Assembly (NCBI GenBank): GCA_035717845.1
Contig: DASTIC010000043.1
Location: 1 to 64,000 of the forward strand
Length of the DNA: 64,000 bases
Origin: DASSUW01 sp035717845
GTDB lineage: Bacteria; Actinomycetota; Thermoleophilia; Solirubrobacterales; Solirubrobacteraceae
Direction of reading: 5' to 3'
Of the stretch, positions 9,118 to 17,636 are shown one piece after another. Within the stretch, counting starts at the first letter, position 1. The number at the start of each line of letters is the position of its first letter. The notes under the pieces are model-generated. The model was not told where the DNA came from. It worked only from the letters and a program-made list of their open reading frames with translations, and made no database searches. Position numbers and translations under genes: made by a program.

Positions 9118-9192
9118 GCCGGCGAAGCTACGAGCCGCCGATTCACGGATCTACGCGCAGGTGTGACGAAAGCGTGCCGAGAGCGCGAAGGC

Positions 9193-11670
9193 TCAGCGCA
9201 CGACGAAGTTCACGAGCCGGCCGGGGACGACGACGACCTTGTCGACCTCGTGCCCCTCGAGGTACCGCACCACGTTGGCCTGCCCCCGCGCCGCCGCCTC
9301 GACGTCCTCGCGCGAGGCGCCCGAGGCGATCTGGATCCGGTCGCGCAGCTTGCCGTTGACCTGCACGCCGATCTCGACGACGTCGCGCTCGAGCATCGCC
9401 GGGTCGGCGTCGGGCCACGGCTGCTCCCACACGCGGTCGCCGGTGAGCATCTCGTACACCTCGGCGCCGGTGTGCGGGGCGAACGGGAAGATCAGCGAGG
9501 CGGCGGTGGCGGCGGCAAAGTGCATCGCGTCGTCGGACGCGCCCTCGCGGCGGCGGTAGGCCTCGTTGACCAGCTCCATCACCGCGGAGATGGCGGTGTT
9601 GAACGCGAACCGCCCGGCGAGGTCGTTCGTGACCTTGTCGATCGCCCAGTGGGCCTTGCGCATCAGCTCGAGGTCGTCGCCGCCGCCCGTCCCGGCGTCC
9701 GCCTCGGGGGGCCGCCGGCCGGTGCGCTCGGAGACGTCGACGCCCAGCCGCCACAGCCGCGCGAGGAACCGGTACACGCCCTCGACGCCCTCGTCCGTCC
9801 AGTCGGCGTCCTGGTCCGGCGGCCCGATGAAGAGGATGTACGCGCGCGCGGTGTCGGCCCCGTAGCGCTCGACGTACGGCTGCGGGCTGATCACGTTCCC
9901 GCGCGACTTGGACATCTTCGCCCCGTCGCGCGTGATCATCCCCTGCGTGAACAGGCGCTGGAACGGCTCCTGGACCTCGAGCGTCCCGATGTCGGCGAAC
10001 GCCTTCACGAAGAAGCGCGCGTACAGCAGGTGCAGGATCGCGTGCTCGATGCCGCCGATGTACTGGTCCACCGCCATCCAGTAGTTGGCGACGTCCGGAT
10101 CCCACGGCGCGGTCTCGTTCTCCGGGTCCGTGTAGCGCAGGAAGTACCAGGCCGAGTCCACGAACGTGTCCATCGTGTCGGTCTCCCGGCGCGCGGGACC
10201 GCCGCACTGCGGACACGTCGTGTTGACCCAGTCCTCGGCCGCGGCCAGCGGGGAGCGACCCCGGGGCCGGTAGTCCTCGATGTCCGGCAGCAGGACCGGC
10301 AGGTCCTCCTCCGGCACGGGGACCAGGCCGTCGCGGTCGCAGTGGATCATCGGAATCGGGGCGCCCCAGTAGCGCTGGCGGGAGAGCAGCCAGTCGCGCA
10401 GCCGGTAGTTGATCGAGCGGTGGCCGAGGCCCTGCTCGTCGAGCCAGTCGATGATCGCGTCCTTGGCCTCGATGGCCGGCGTGCCGGTGAACGGCCCGGA
10501 GTTGACGAGAACCTCGCCCTCGGTGTGCGCCGCGTACGCGCCGTCCTCGATCGCGGATCCGTCGGGCGGCGCGACGACCTGCCGGATCGGGAGGTCGAAT
10601 GCCTTCGCGAAGTCGTAGTCGCGCTGGTCGTGGGCGGGGACGGCCATGATCGCCCCCGTGCCGTACTCCATCAGCACGTAGTCGGAGACGAACATCGGGA
10701 TCCGCTGCCCGTTGACCGGGTTGACCACGTCGCGGCCCAGCGGGACGCCGGTCTTGGGACGCTCGGTGTCGGCCCGCTCCTCGCTGCTCTCGCTCGCGAC
10801 GCGGTTGATGTAGTCGCGGACCGCCTGCTGGTGCTCGGTGCCCTCGGCCAGGCGCAGGACGTCCGGGTGCTCGGGGGCCATGACGAAGAACGTCGCGCCG
10901 AAGAGCGTGTCCGGACGGGTGGTGAAGACCGGGTAGTCGATGCCGAGCTCCGGCTGCCTGAAGGTGACCTCGGCGCCCTCGGATCGCCCGATCCAGTTGC
11001 GCTGCATCGTGACGACGTGCGGCGGCCACTGGATGGTCTCGAGGTCGTCGAGCAGCCGGTCCGCGTAGTCGGTGATCCGGAAGAACCACTGCTCGAGCTG
11101 ACGGACCTCCACCATGGTCCCGCAGCGCTCGCAGCGCCCGTCGATCACCTGCTCGTTGGCGAGCACGGTCGCGTCCTTCGGGCACCAGTTGACCGCCGCC
11201 TTCTTGCGGTACGCGAGCCCGCGCTTGTAGAGCTGGAGGAAGATCCACTGGGTCCAGCGGTAGTAGCGGGGCTCGTGGGTGCCGAACTCGCGCGACCAGT
11301 CGATCGAGATCCCCCACGAGCGCATCCCACGCTGGAAGGCCTCGATCGACTTCTGCGTCGAGTCCCGCGGGTGCTCGCCGGTGTTGATCGCGTTGTTCTC
11401 GGCGGGCAGGCCGAACGCGTCGTAGCCCATCGGGTGCAGCACGCGGCGCCCGGTGCGGCGATGGAAGTGGGCGACCGCGTCCCCGACGGAGTAGTTCTTC
11501 AGGTGCCCGAGGTGTGGCTCGCCCGACGGGTACGGCAGCATCTCGAGCACGTAGGAGGCGGGAACGTCGGTGTCCTGGTCGTTGGAGACCTCCCAGGTGC
11601 GCTCGCGCTCCCAGATCTCCTGCCACTTGGGCTCGATCTTGCTCGGGTCGTAGCGCTGCTCTGCGGCCAT
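9193..11670 (-). CDS. leuS: leucyl-tRNA synthetase
   Basis: An 825-residue class I aminoacyl-tRNA synthetase charging tRNA-Leu. The HIGH-type signature is in PYPSGEPHLGHLKNY (about residues 46-60). The CP1 editing domain holds the threonine-rich TTRPDTLFGATF, and the KMSKS loop is GAKMSKSRGN (about 590). Two Cys-X2-Cys pairs (NWCPKD and RCERCG; CPQCGG) suggest zinc ribbons. Length matches bacterial LeuRS. ATG 11670 is just upstream of, and on the opposite strand to, the tRNA-Ala gene. Confidence 0.97.
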   Translation of the reverse strand: MAAEQRYDPSKIEPKWQEIWERERTWEVSNDQDTDVPASYVLEMLPYPSGEPHLGHLKNYSVGDAVAHFHRRTGRRVLHPMGYDAFGLPAENNAINTGEHPRDSTQKSIEAFQRGMRSWGISIDWSREFGTHEPRYYRWTQWIFLQLYKRGLAYRKKAAVNWCPKDATVLANEQVIDGRCERCGTMVEVRQLEQWFFRITDYADRLLDDLETIQWPPHVVTMQRNWIGRSEGAEVTFRQPELGIDYPVFTTRPDTLFGATFFVMAPEHPDVLRLAEGTEHQQAVRDYINRVASESSEERADTERPKTGVPLGRDVVNPVNGQRIPMFVSDYVLMEYGTGAIMAVPAHDQRDYDFAKAFDLPIRQVVAPPDGSAIEDGAYAAHTEGEVLVNSGPFTGTPAIEAKDAIIDWLDEQGLGHRSINYRLRDWLLSRQRYWGAPIPMIHCDRDGLVPVPEEDLPVLLPDIEDYRPRGRSPLAAAEDWVNTTCPQCGGPARRETDTMDTFVDSAWYFLRYTDPENETAPWDPDVANYWMAVDQYIGGIEHAILHLLYARFFVKAFADIGTLEVQEPFQRLFTQGMITRDGAKMSKSRGNVISPQPYVERYGADTARAYILFIGPPDQDADWTDEGVEGVYRFLARLWRLGVDVSERTGRRPPEADAGTGGGDDLELMRKAHWAIDKVTNDLAGRFAFNTAISAVMELVNEAYRRREGASDDAMHFAAATAASLIFPFAPHTGAEVYEMLTGDRVWEQPWPDADPAMLERDVVEIGVQVNGKLRDRIQIASGASREDVEAAARGQANVVRYLEGHEVDKVVVVPGRLVNFVVR

Positions 11671-11682
11671 GGGAGCGCGCAG

Positions 11683-11712
11683 GTTAGCGCCCGCCCGGCT
11701 CCGCGATAGACT
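11683..11712 (+). promoter_or_regulatory. putative promoter of tRNA-Ala
   Basis: A TAGACT hexamer at 11707-11712, 11 bases before the tRNA 5' end, is a plausible -10. GTTAGC at 11683-11688 is a weak -35 at 18-base spacing. The same TAGACT hexamer appears before the Lrp-family gene at 40886. Confidence 0.4.
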
Positions 11713-11722
11713 GGGCCGCCTC

Positions 11723-12140
<418 letters not shown>

Positions 12141-12144
<4 letters not shown>

Positions 12145-12749
12145 GCGGGCGCCTCCGCCCGGTAGAGGCCGGCGTCGGCGATGTAGCGTTCGACCGCGTC
12201 TGGCACGAGGTGGCGGATCGGCCGCCCGGCCGCGACGTAGCGGCGGACGAGCGAGGACGAGACGTCGAGGCGTGGCATGTCGAAGAAGCTGATGCGGTCG
12301 GCGGGCAGGCCGGCGAGGCGGTCCATGATGTCGATGCGACGGATCCCCTCTCGCTCGGCCACGGCGATCTCGGCGAGCTCGAGGATGGCCTCGGGCTCCC
12401 GCCAGGTGGGGAGCGACAGGGCCATGTCGCCTCCGACGATGAACGTCAGCTGATCTCCCGGGGACCGCTCATGCAGCCTTCGCAGGGTATCGACCGTGAA
12501 CGATGGGCCCGGGACGTCGGCGTCGGCGAGCGACACGTCGAGCCGCTCGTCTCCCGCGACCGCCAGGCGGCAGAGCTCGACGCGGTGGGCCACGCCCGGG
12601 TCGACCTCGATCCCCTTGTGCGGCGGCTCGTGCACCGGCACGAGCAGGACGCGGTCGAGGTCGAGCTGCCCCACCGCCTGGGTCGCGCACACGAGATGCC
12701 CGATGTGCGGCGGGTTGAACGTCCCGCCGAGCAGCCCCACGCGGGGCAC
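12141..12749 (-). CDS. nadD: nicotinate-nucleotide adenylyltransferase
   Basis: A 202-residue enzyme joining nicotinate mononucleotide and ATP to form deamido-NAD. The nucleotidyltransferase motif GGTFNPPHIGH is at residues 8-18 and the second signature RRIDIMDRL...SSSLVRRYVAAG lies in the C-terminal third. The GTG start at 12749 directly abuts the proA stop codon (12750-12752), so it probably depends on coupling to proA. It ends overlapping rsfS by four bases. Confidence 0.95.
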
Positions 12750-14009
12750 TTAGGGCCTGACCTGGCCGTCGCCTTCGACGAGGTACTTGAAGGTGCACAG
12801 CTCGCGCAGCCCGATCGGCCCGCGGGCGTGCAGCTTCTGGGTCGAGTTGCCGATCTCCGCCCCCATCCCGAACTGGCCGCCGTCCGTGAACCGCGTCGAG
12901 GCGTTCACGTAGACGCACGCGGCGTCGACGCCGAGCTGGAACGCGCGGGCGGCCGCGGTCGCGCCGGTGACGATGGCCTCGGAATGGCCGGAGCCGTACG
13001 TCCCGATGTGCTCGATCGCCTCCTCCACCGAGTCGACGACCCGCACCGCGAGCACGAGCGCCAGGTACTCCGTCGCCCAGTCCTCCTCGGTGGCCTCCGC
13101 CACCGCGCCGTCGACCGCGCGGACCCGCTCGTCGCCGCGCAGCTCGACGCCCGCGTCTTTCAGGTCCTCGAACACGGCCGGCAGGAACGCGTCGGCAACG
13201 TCGGCGTGCACGAGCAGCGTCTCGGCGGCGTTGCAGACGCCGGGGCGCTGGACCTTGGCGTTGACGACGATCTCGCGCGCGCTGTCGAGGTCCGCGGAAG
13301 CGTCCACGTAGACGTGGCAGTTGCCGGACGCCGCGTAGATGACCGGCACCGTGGCCACCGCGCTCAGCGCGGCCTTCAGCCCCTCGCCGCCGCGCGGGAT
13401 GATGAGGTCGACGTATCCCTCCTGCGTCGCGAGCTCGCCGAGCTCCTCGCGGCCGCCGCCGGCCACCAGCGAGAGCGCGCCCGCGGGCAGCCCGGCGCCC
13501 TCGACCGCCTCGACGGCGACCGAGGCGAGGACGGCGTTCGAGTGGGCCGCCGACGACGAGCCGCGCAGCACGATCGCGTTGCCGGATTTGAGCGCCAGCG
13601 CGGCAGCGTCGATCGTCACGTTCGGCCGCGCCTCGTAGACCACGGCGACCACGCCGAGCGGCACGCGGACCTTGCGCACGTCGAGCCCGTTGGGAAGCCG
13701 GAAGCCGTCGAGCACCTCGCCGACGGGATCCTGGAGCGCCACGATGTCCCGCACGCCCGCCGCCATCGCTGCCACACGACCCTCGTCGAGGGCGAGGCGA
13801 TCCATCAGCGCGCTCGACAGCCCGGCCTCGCGCCCGGCCTCGAGGTCGCGCGCATTGGCCTCGAGGATCTCGGGCGTGCGAGCCTCGAGCGCGTCGGCCA
13901 TCGCCAGCAGCGCGGCGTTCTTCGTCGCCGTGTCGATCGCGGCCAGCCGGCGCGCCGCGCGCTTGGCAGCGCGGCAGATGTCGGTGACCGACCGGGTCGC
14001 GATGGCCAT
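12750..14009 (-). CDS. proA: gamma-glutamyl phosphate reductase
   Basis: A 419-residue aldehyde-dehydrogenase-superfamily enzyme for step two of proline synthesis, NADPH reduction of gamma-glutamyl phosphate. Motifs seen are VYEARPNVTIDAAALALKSGNAIVLRG in split form, the catalytic-Cys segment RPGVCNAAETLL (Cys in PGVCN) and the C-terminal GMGAEIGNSTQK. ATG 14009 was chosen because family similarity begins there; upstream codons cross a repeat element and look non-coding. It is separated from proB by 154 bases holding a strong hairpin. Confidence 0.95.
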   Translation of the reverse strand: MAIATRSVTDICRAAKRAARRLAAIDTATKNAALLAMADALEARTPEILEANARDLEAGREAGLSSALMDRLALDEGRVAAMAAGVRDIVALQDPVGEVLDGFRLPNGLDVRKVRVPLGVVAVVYEARPNVTIDAAALALKSGNAIVLRGSSSAAHSNAVLASVAVEAVEGAGLPAGALSLVAGGGREELGELATQEGYVDLIIPRGGEGLKAALSAVATVPVIYAASGNCHVYVDASADLDSAREIVVNAKVQRPGVCNAAETLLVHADVADAFLPAVFEDLKDAGVELRGDERVRAVDGAVAEATEEDWATEYLALVLAVRVVDSVEEAIEHIGTYGSGHSEAIVTGATAAARAFQLGVDAACVYVNASTRFTDGGQFGMGAEIGNSTQKLHARGPIGLRELCTFKYLVEGDGQVRP

Positions 14010-14060
14010 GCCTGACAGTCTAAGCGGGGGAACGTCAACGGAGGCTGGCATGGGGCATTG

Positions 14061-14098
14061 CTCGCATCTCGTCGCAGCCCCGGACGACGAGATGCGAG
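14061..14098 (-). promoter_or_regulatory. 14-bp perfect hairpin in the proB-proA gap
   Basis: The stem arms at 14061-14074 and 14085-14098 pair without mismatch around a 10-base loop. No T-run follows on the minus strand, so it is not a typical intrinsic terminator. It may pause or process the proB-proA transcript. Confidence 0.45.
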
Positions 14099-14125
14099 GT
14101 ATTCCCCACCCGGCCGACCGCTCAC

Positions 14126-14151
14126 CCTCCCTACCCAGCGCAGTTGACGTT
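14126..14151 (-). repeat. dispersed 26/27-nt motif, copy 1
   Basis: The plus-strand sequence CCTCCCTACCCAG followed by CGCAGTTGACGTT is repeated at 62568-62594 with a single one-base insertion. This copy begins 12 bases beyond the proB stop and forms the right end of the inverted-repeat unit. Confidence 0.6.
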
Positions 14152-14163
14152 CGCGGCGAGAAC

Positions 14164-15255
14164 TCAGGCGAGCACGAAGTAGTCCCGGTGCACGGCCTCG
14201 GGGGTCGCACGTGGGAGCACCTCGCGGACCTCGGCCGACTGCATGCCCATGACCTGGCGCAGCTCGGCCGCCGAGTAGTTGCTGATCCCCTTGCCGATCG
14301 CCGCCCGCCCGTCGTGGACCTCGACCGCGTCGCCGGCGTCGAAGGCGCCGTCGACGCTCACGATGCCGACCGGGAGCAGGCTCGTGCCGCCCTCGCGCAG
14401 CGCCCGGGCGGCGCCGGCGTCGACGGTCACGGTCCCGTGGCTCGGCTTCGCGTACTTGAGCCACAGCTTGAAGCTCGATTGGCGCGTCGCCTGCGGGGCG
14501 AAGCGGGTGCCGGCCGGCTCGCCGGCGACCGCGCGGGCGAGCACGCCGGGGATCAGCCCGCTGCCGATCACGGTGGCGATGCCGGCCGCCGACGCCATCT
14601 CGGCGGCCACCACCTTGGAGCGCATCCCGCCCGACCCCAGCGGCGACGGCGCGTGGCCGATCTCGAGCCGCTCGAGCTCCGCCGGGTCGGCGATCTCCTC
14701 GACGAGCCGCGCATCCGGCGACCGCCGCGGATCGGCCGTGTAGAGACCTTCGGTGTCGGTCAGGAGCACGAGCACGTCGGCACCCACGAGCACCGAGACC
14801 TGCGCCGCGAGGAAGTCGTTGTCCCCGAACGAGATCTCGTCGGTCGTCGTCGTGTCGTTCTCGTTGATCACCGGGACGATGTGCCACTCGAGCAGCTTGC
14901 GCAGCGTCCGACGGGCGTTCAGGTAGTGCGTGCGCGCGCTCATGTCGAAGAACGTGAGCAGCACCTGGGCCGAGCGGACGCCGCGCTCGCGCAGCAGGTC
15001 GTCGTACGTGTGGTAGAGCCGGCCCTGCCCGATCGCGCTCGCCGCCTGGAGGTCCTCGATCGCCGCCGGGCGCGCCCCCAGCTCCAGCAGGTGCATCCCG
15101 CGGGCGATCGCGCCGCTGGTGACGATCACCACCTCCACGCCGGACCGGTGCAGCGCGGCGACCTCCTCGCACACGCGGGCGACGACGGACAGCCGGAGCT
15201 CGCCCGACTCCTCGGCGACGATCGACGATCCCAGCTTGACCACCGCGACGGGCAT
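14164..15255 (-). CDS. proB: glutamate 5-kinase
   Basis: A 363-residue amino-acid kinase that phosphorylates glutamate, the first and feedback-controlled step of proline synthesis. The kinase domain occupies residues 1-255: VVKLGSSIVA at the start, VTSGAIARG, NENDTTTTDE and GSGGMRSKVVAA. A C-terminal PUA domain follows at about 275-350 (GTVTVDAGAARAL). Length with PUA matches the E. coli-type enzyme. It follows obgE by 13 bases on the same strand. Confidence 0.96.
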   Translation of the reverse strand: MPVAVVKLGSSIVAEESGELRLSVVARVCEEVAALHRSGVEVVIVTSGAIARGMHLLELGARPAAIEDLQAASAIGQGRLYHTYDDLLRERGVRSAQVLLTFFDMSARTHYLNARRTLRKLLEWHIVPVINENDTTTTDEISFGDNDFLAAQVSVLVGADVLVLLTDTEGLYTADPRRSPDARLVEEIADPAELERLEIGHAPSPLGSGGMRSKVVAAEMASAAGIATVIGSGLIPGVLARAVAGEPAGTRFAPQATRQSSFKLWLKYAKPSHGTVTVDAGAARALREGGTSLLPVGIVSVDGAFDAGDAVEVHDGRAAIGKGISNYSAAELRQVMGMQSAEVREVLPRATPEAVHRDYFVLA

Positions 15256-15268
15256 GCGCGCCCGGAGC

Positions 15269-16552
15269 CTACGAGGGATCGAGCTCGAACACCACGCCGC
15301 CGAGCTCCACGTCGTCGCCCGGCTCGAAGCCCTCGGCCTCGAGCGCCGAGATCACGCCCATGCGCCGCAGCCGGTGCTCGACATGGGCGAGCGCCTCCTC
15401 GTTCTCGAGGTCGTGCCGCGCGATCAGGCGGTCGACCGCCTCCCCCGTGACCCGGAACTCCCCGGCGCCCAGGCGCTCGACCGCGAACGCCCGGCCGGCC
15501 GCCGGCCGGAACACCTGGAACTCGGCGACCTCGTCCTCGCCCGCGGCCGCGTCGACCGGCTCGGCGGGCGGCACGCGCTGGAGCAGGAGCCGGCCCAGCT
15601 CGCCGAGCCCCTGGCGCGTCGCCGCCGACGTGACGACCACCGGCACGGCGCCGAGCCGCTCGCGCCACGCCGCCGCGGCCGCGGCCGCGTCCTCCTCCGG
15701 CACCAGGTCGGCCTTCGACAGCGCGAGGATGCGCGGGAGCTCGGCCAGCCGGGGGTCGTGGTCGGCCAGCTCGCGCTCGATCACGTCGTAGTTGCCCACC
15801 GGGTCCGAGCCGTCCAGCGGCGCCAGGTCGAGCACGTGCACGAGCAGGCGGGTGCGCTCGACGTGGGCGAGGAAGTCGTGGCCGAGGCCGGCGCCGTCGC
15901 TCGCGCCCTCGATCAGCCCCGGGATGTCCGCGACGACGAGCTGGCGGTCGTCGGCCTCGAGCGTCCCCAGGACCGGCTCGACCGTCGTGAACGGGTACGC
16001 CGCCACCTTGGGGTGGGCGCGCGTGAGCCGCGCCAGCAGCGAGGACTTGCCGGCGTTGGGGAGCCCGACGAGGCCGACGTCGGCGAGCAGCTTGAGGTGC
16101 AGCTCCACGCGGCCCTCCTCGCCCGGCAGGCCCTTCTCGGCCAGCCGCGGCGTCTGCCGCACGGACGACTTGAAGCGCGTGTTGCCGCGCCCCCCGGAGC
16201 CGCCGCGGGCGACGGTGATCTCCTGGCCGGGCCGCACGAGGTCGAACCGCGTGCCGTCCCAGCGCTCGACCTGGGTGCCGGGCGGGACCGTGACGATCAG
16301 CGTCTCGCCGTCCGCGCCGTGGCGCTGGGCGCCCTGGCCGTGGCCGCCCCGCTCGGCGCGGAAGTGCACGCGGCGCCGGAAGGACTGGAGGTCGCGCAGC
16401 GAGTCGTCGCAGCGCAGCACGACATCGCCCCCGCGGCCGCCGTCGCCCCCGTCGGGCCCGCCCTTGGGCACGTGGGCCTCGCGGCGGAACGACAGGGCGC
16501 CGTTGCCGCCCGCGCCCGCGCGAACTTCCAGTGTGGCGCGATCCGTGAACAT
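15269..16552 (-). CDS. obgE: GTPase Obg/CgtA
   Basis: A 427-residue GTPase tied to 50S ribosome maturation and stress control. The glycine-rich Obg domain covers residues 1-158 (VRAGAGGNGALSFRRE, GGPDGGDGGRGGDV). The G domain follows with G1 GLPNAGKSSLL, G3 DIPGLIEG and G4 SKAD. An extra OCT domain is at the C-terminus (about 350-427). ATG 16552 was preferred over an extension because MFTDRATLEV is the usual N-terminus. It would normally follow rpmA directly; here an opposite-strand SDR gene intervenes. Confidence 0.96.
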   Translation of the reverse strand: MFTDRATLEVRAGAGGNGALSFRREAHVPKGGPDGGDGGRGGDVVLRCDDSLRDLQSFRRRVHFRAERGGHGQGAQRHGADGETLIVTVPPGTQVERWDGTRFDLVRPGQEITVARGGSGGRGNTRFKSSVRQTPRLAEKGLPGEEGRVELHLKLLADVGLVGLPNAGKSSLLARLTRAHPKVAAYPFTTVEPVLGTLEADDRQLVVADIPGLIEGASDGAGLGHDFLAHVERTRLLVHVLDLAPLDGSDPVGNYDVIERELADHDPRLAELPRILALSKADLVPEEDAAAAAAAWRERLGAVPVVVTSAATRQGLGELGRLLLQRVPPAEPVDAAAGEDEVAEFQVFRPAAGRAFAVERLGAGEFRVTGEAVDRLIARHDLENEEALAHVEHRLRRMGVISALEAEGFEPGDDVELGGVVFELDPS

Positions 16553-16563
16553 CGTCCTTGTAT

Positions 16564-16609
16564 CGTCGCCGAAGGCGGGCGACGAAGGAGCCCCGCCTGG
16601 CAGGCGAAA
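16564..16609 (+). repeat. hairpin repeat element, copy A (leader of SDR gene)
   Basis: The copy starts CGTCGCCGAAGGCG, then GACGAAGGAGC enclosed by the stem GGCGGG (16574-16579) and CCCGCC (16592-16597), then TGGCAGGCGAAA. Copies B and C at 17304 and 17354 share the unpaired core but have different, still complementary, stems. It lies 11 bases before the SDR start codon. Confidence 0.65.
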
Positions 16610-16620
16610 GGTCAATTTCC

Positions 16621-17295
16621 ATGGACAAGGTCTTCCTCATCACCGGTGCCTCCACCGGCATCGGCGCCGCCACCGCCCGCCACGCCGCCGAGGCCGGCTA
16701 CCGCGTCGTGCTCGCCGCCCGCAGCGAGGAAAAGCTCCAGCAGCTCGCGCAGGAGACCGGCGGCCTGGCCGTCCGCTGCGACGTGACCGAGTGGGAGGAC
16801 CAGCAGGCGATGGTCCAGCGCGCCCTCGACGAGTACGGACGGATCGACGTCGCGTTCGCCAACGCCGGCTTCGGCGGCCCGCGTGGGTTCGAGAAGGGCA
16901 CGCCCGAGGACTGGAAGGAGATGATCCTCACCAACGTCTACGGCGCGGCGCTCACCATCCGCGCCACCGCCGCGCCGCTGCGCGAGGCCAAGGGCCACCT
17001 GCTGCTGACCAGCTCCGTGGCCGGCCGCCGGGCGCTGCCCGGCTCGCTCTACTCAGCGAGCAAGCACGCCGTGACGGCGATGGGCGAGGCCGCGCGCCTC
17101 GACTTCAACGACACCGGCGTGCGGGTGACGCTGATCGAGCCCGGCCTCGTCGATACGCCGTTCTTCGACGACCCGCCGAGAATCGAGGCGCTCCAGGCCG
17201 ACGACATCGCCCGCGCGATCATGTTCGCGGTCTCGCAGCCACCCCACGTGGACGTCAACGAGATCTTGATCAGGCCTACTGCTCAGCCGACGTAG
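16621..17295 (+). CDS. short-chain dehydrogenase/reductase (SDR)
   Basis: A 224-residue classical SDR with a Rossmann fold. The cofactor loop TGASTGIG is at residues 8-15, followed by the NAG motif at 81-83, catalytic Ser131 or Ser132, and YSASK with Tyr144 and Lys148. Arg34 after the second strand suggests NADPH preference. The substrate cannot be told from sequence. AAAGG lies nine bases before the ATG. The gene is the only plus-strand gene within the housekeeping block and separates rpmA from obgE. It is flanked by copies of a hairpin repeat in the same orientation, which suggests it was inserted. Confidence 0.9.
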   Translation: MDKVFLITGASTGIGAATARHAAEAGYRVVLAARSEEKLQQLAQETGGLAVRCDVTEWEDQQAMVQRALDEYGRIDVAFANAGFGGPRGFEKGTPEDWKEMILTNVYGAALTIRATAAPLREAKGHLLLTSSVAGRRALPGSLYSASKHAVTAMGEAARLDFNDTGVRVTLIEPGLVDTPFFDDPPRIEALQADDIARAIMFAVSQPPHVDVNEILIRPTAQPT

Positions 17296-17303
17296 TTGTC
17301 TAA

Positions 17304-17353
17304 CGTCGCCGAAGGCGAGCGCGACGAAGGAGCAGCTCGCCTGGCAGGCGAAA
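17304..17353 (+). repeat. hairpin repeat element, copy B
   Basis: Nearly identical to copy A outside the stem. The stem is GGCGAG (17314-17319) with CTCGCC (17336-17341), a compensatory G-to-A/C-to-T change relative to copy A. It is followed by TGGCAGGCGAAA. It starts nine bases after the SDR stop codon. Confidence 0.65.
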
Positions 17354-17398
17354 CCAGATATCAGTGCGACGAAGGAGCATCTGACGTGGCAGGCGAAA
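17354..17398 (+). repeat. hairpin repeat element, copy C (overlaps rpmA 3' end)
   Basis: Shares GCGACGAAGGAGC and TGGCAGGCGAAAC with copies A and B. The stem is TCAG (17361-17364) with CTGA (17381-17384). On the minus strand this copy forms the last codons and the stop of rpmA. Confidence 0.6.
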
Positions 17399-17636
17399 CG
17401 CTAATCACCCGGCCGCGGCGGCCCGCGCGGAACTGCACGATGCCCGGCGCCTTCGCGTAGATCGTGTCGTCCTTGCCGATGCCGACGCCGTCGCCCGGCT
17501 TGAAGCGCGTACCGCGCTGGCGCACGATGATCTCGCCGCCGGTGACGGTCTGGCCGGCGAACACCTTCACGCCGAGGCGCTTGGCGTTCGAGTCACGGCC
17601 GTTGCGGCTGGAGCCGAGCCCCTTCTTGTGTGCCAT
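17361..17636 (-). CDS. rpmA: 50S ribosomal protein L27, with repeat-derived tail
   Basis: A 91-residue bacterial L27. It starts MAHKKGLGSSRNGRDS and carries LGVKVFAGQ, IIVRQRGTRFKPG and DDTIYAKAPG. L27 reaches the peptidyl-transferase centre with its N-terminus. Family-like sequence ends at about RVISV (residue 80). The last residues, SPATSDAPSSH, are encoded by a copy of the hairpin repeat, which also supplies the TGA stop. The ATG overlaps the rplU stop by one base (TAATG). Confidence 0.95.
   Translation of the reverse strand: MAHKKGLGSSRNGRDSNAKRLGVKVFAGQTVTGGEIIVRQRGTRFKPGDGVGIGKDDTIYAKAPGIVQFRAGRRGRVISVSPATSDAPSSH

Larger units (their letters stand above)
14030..14152. repeat. MITE-like inverted-repeat unit between proB and proA
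   Basis: The 123-bp unit is bounded by perfect 10-bp inverted repeats, GAACGTCAAC at 14030-14039 and GTTGACGTTC at 14143-14152. Inside is a perfect 14-bp hairpin, CTCGCATCTCGTCG (14061-14074) with its complement at 14085-14098 and a 10-base loop, extended by GGGG/CCCC arms at 14052-14055 and 14104-14107. It contains no gene. It could be a small mobile element, an attenuator, or an RNA-processing site between the two proline genes. Confidence 0.6.

Noticed and set aside
8050..11709. 1219-residue plus-strand open frame
   Set aside because: Antisense shadow of comEC, comEA and leuS; repetitive Arg/Asp/Val composition and no domain.
14061..14098. Intrinsic terminator between proB and proA
   Set aside because: The hairpin is strong but no T-run follows on the transcribed strand.
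16564..17398. Glycine riboswitch (GAAGGAGCA and CAGGCGAAA resemble the aptamer core)
   Set aside because: The GGAGAG strand, the second hairpin and the tandem aptamer layout are missing. Copies are too short, and the neighbouring genes are not glycine-related.
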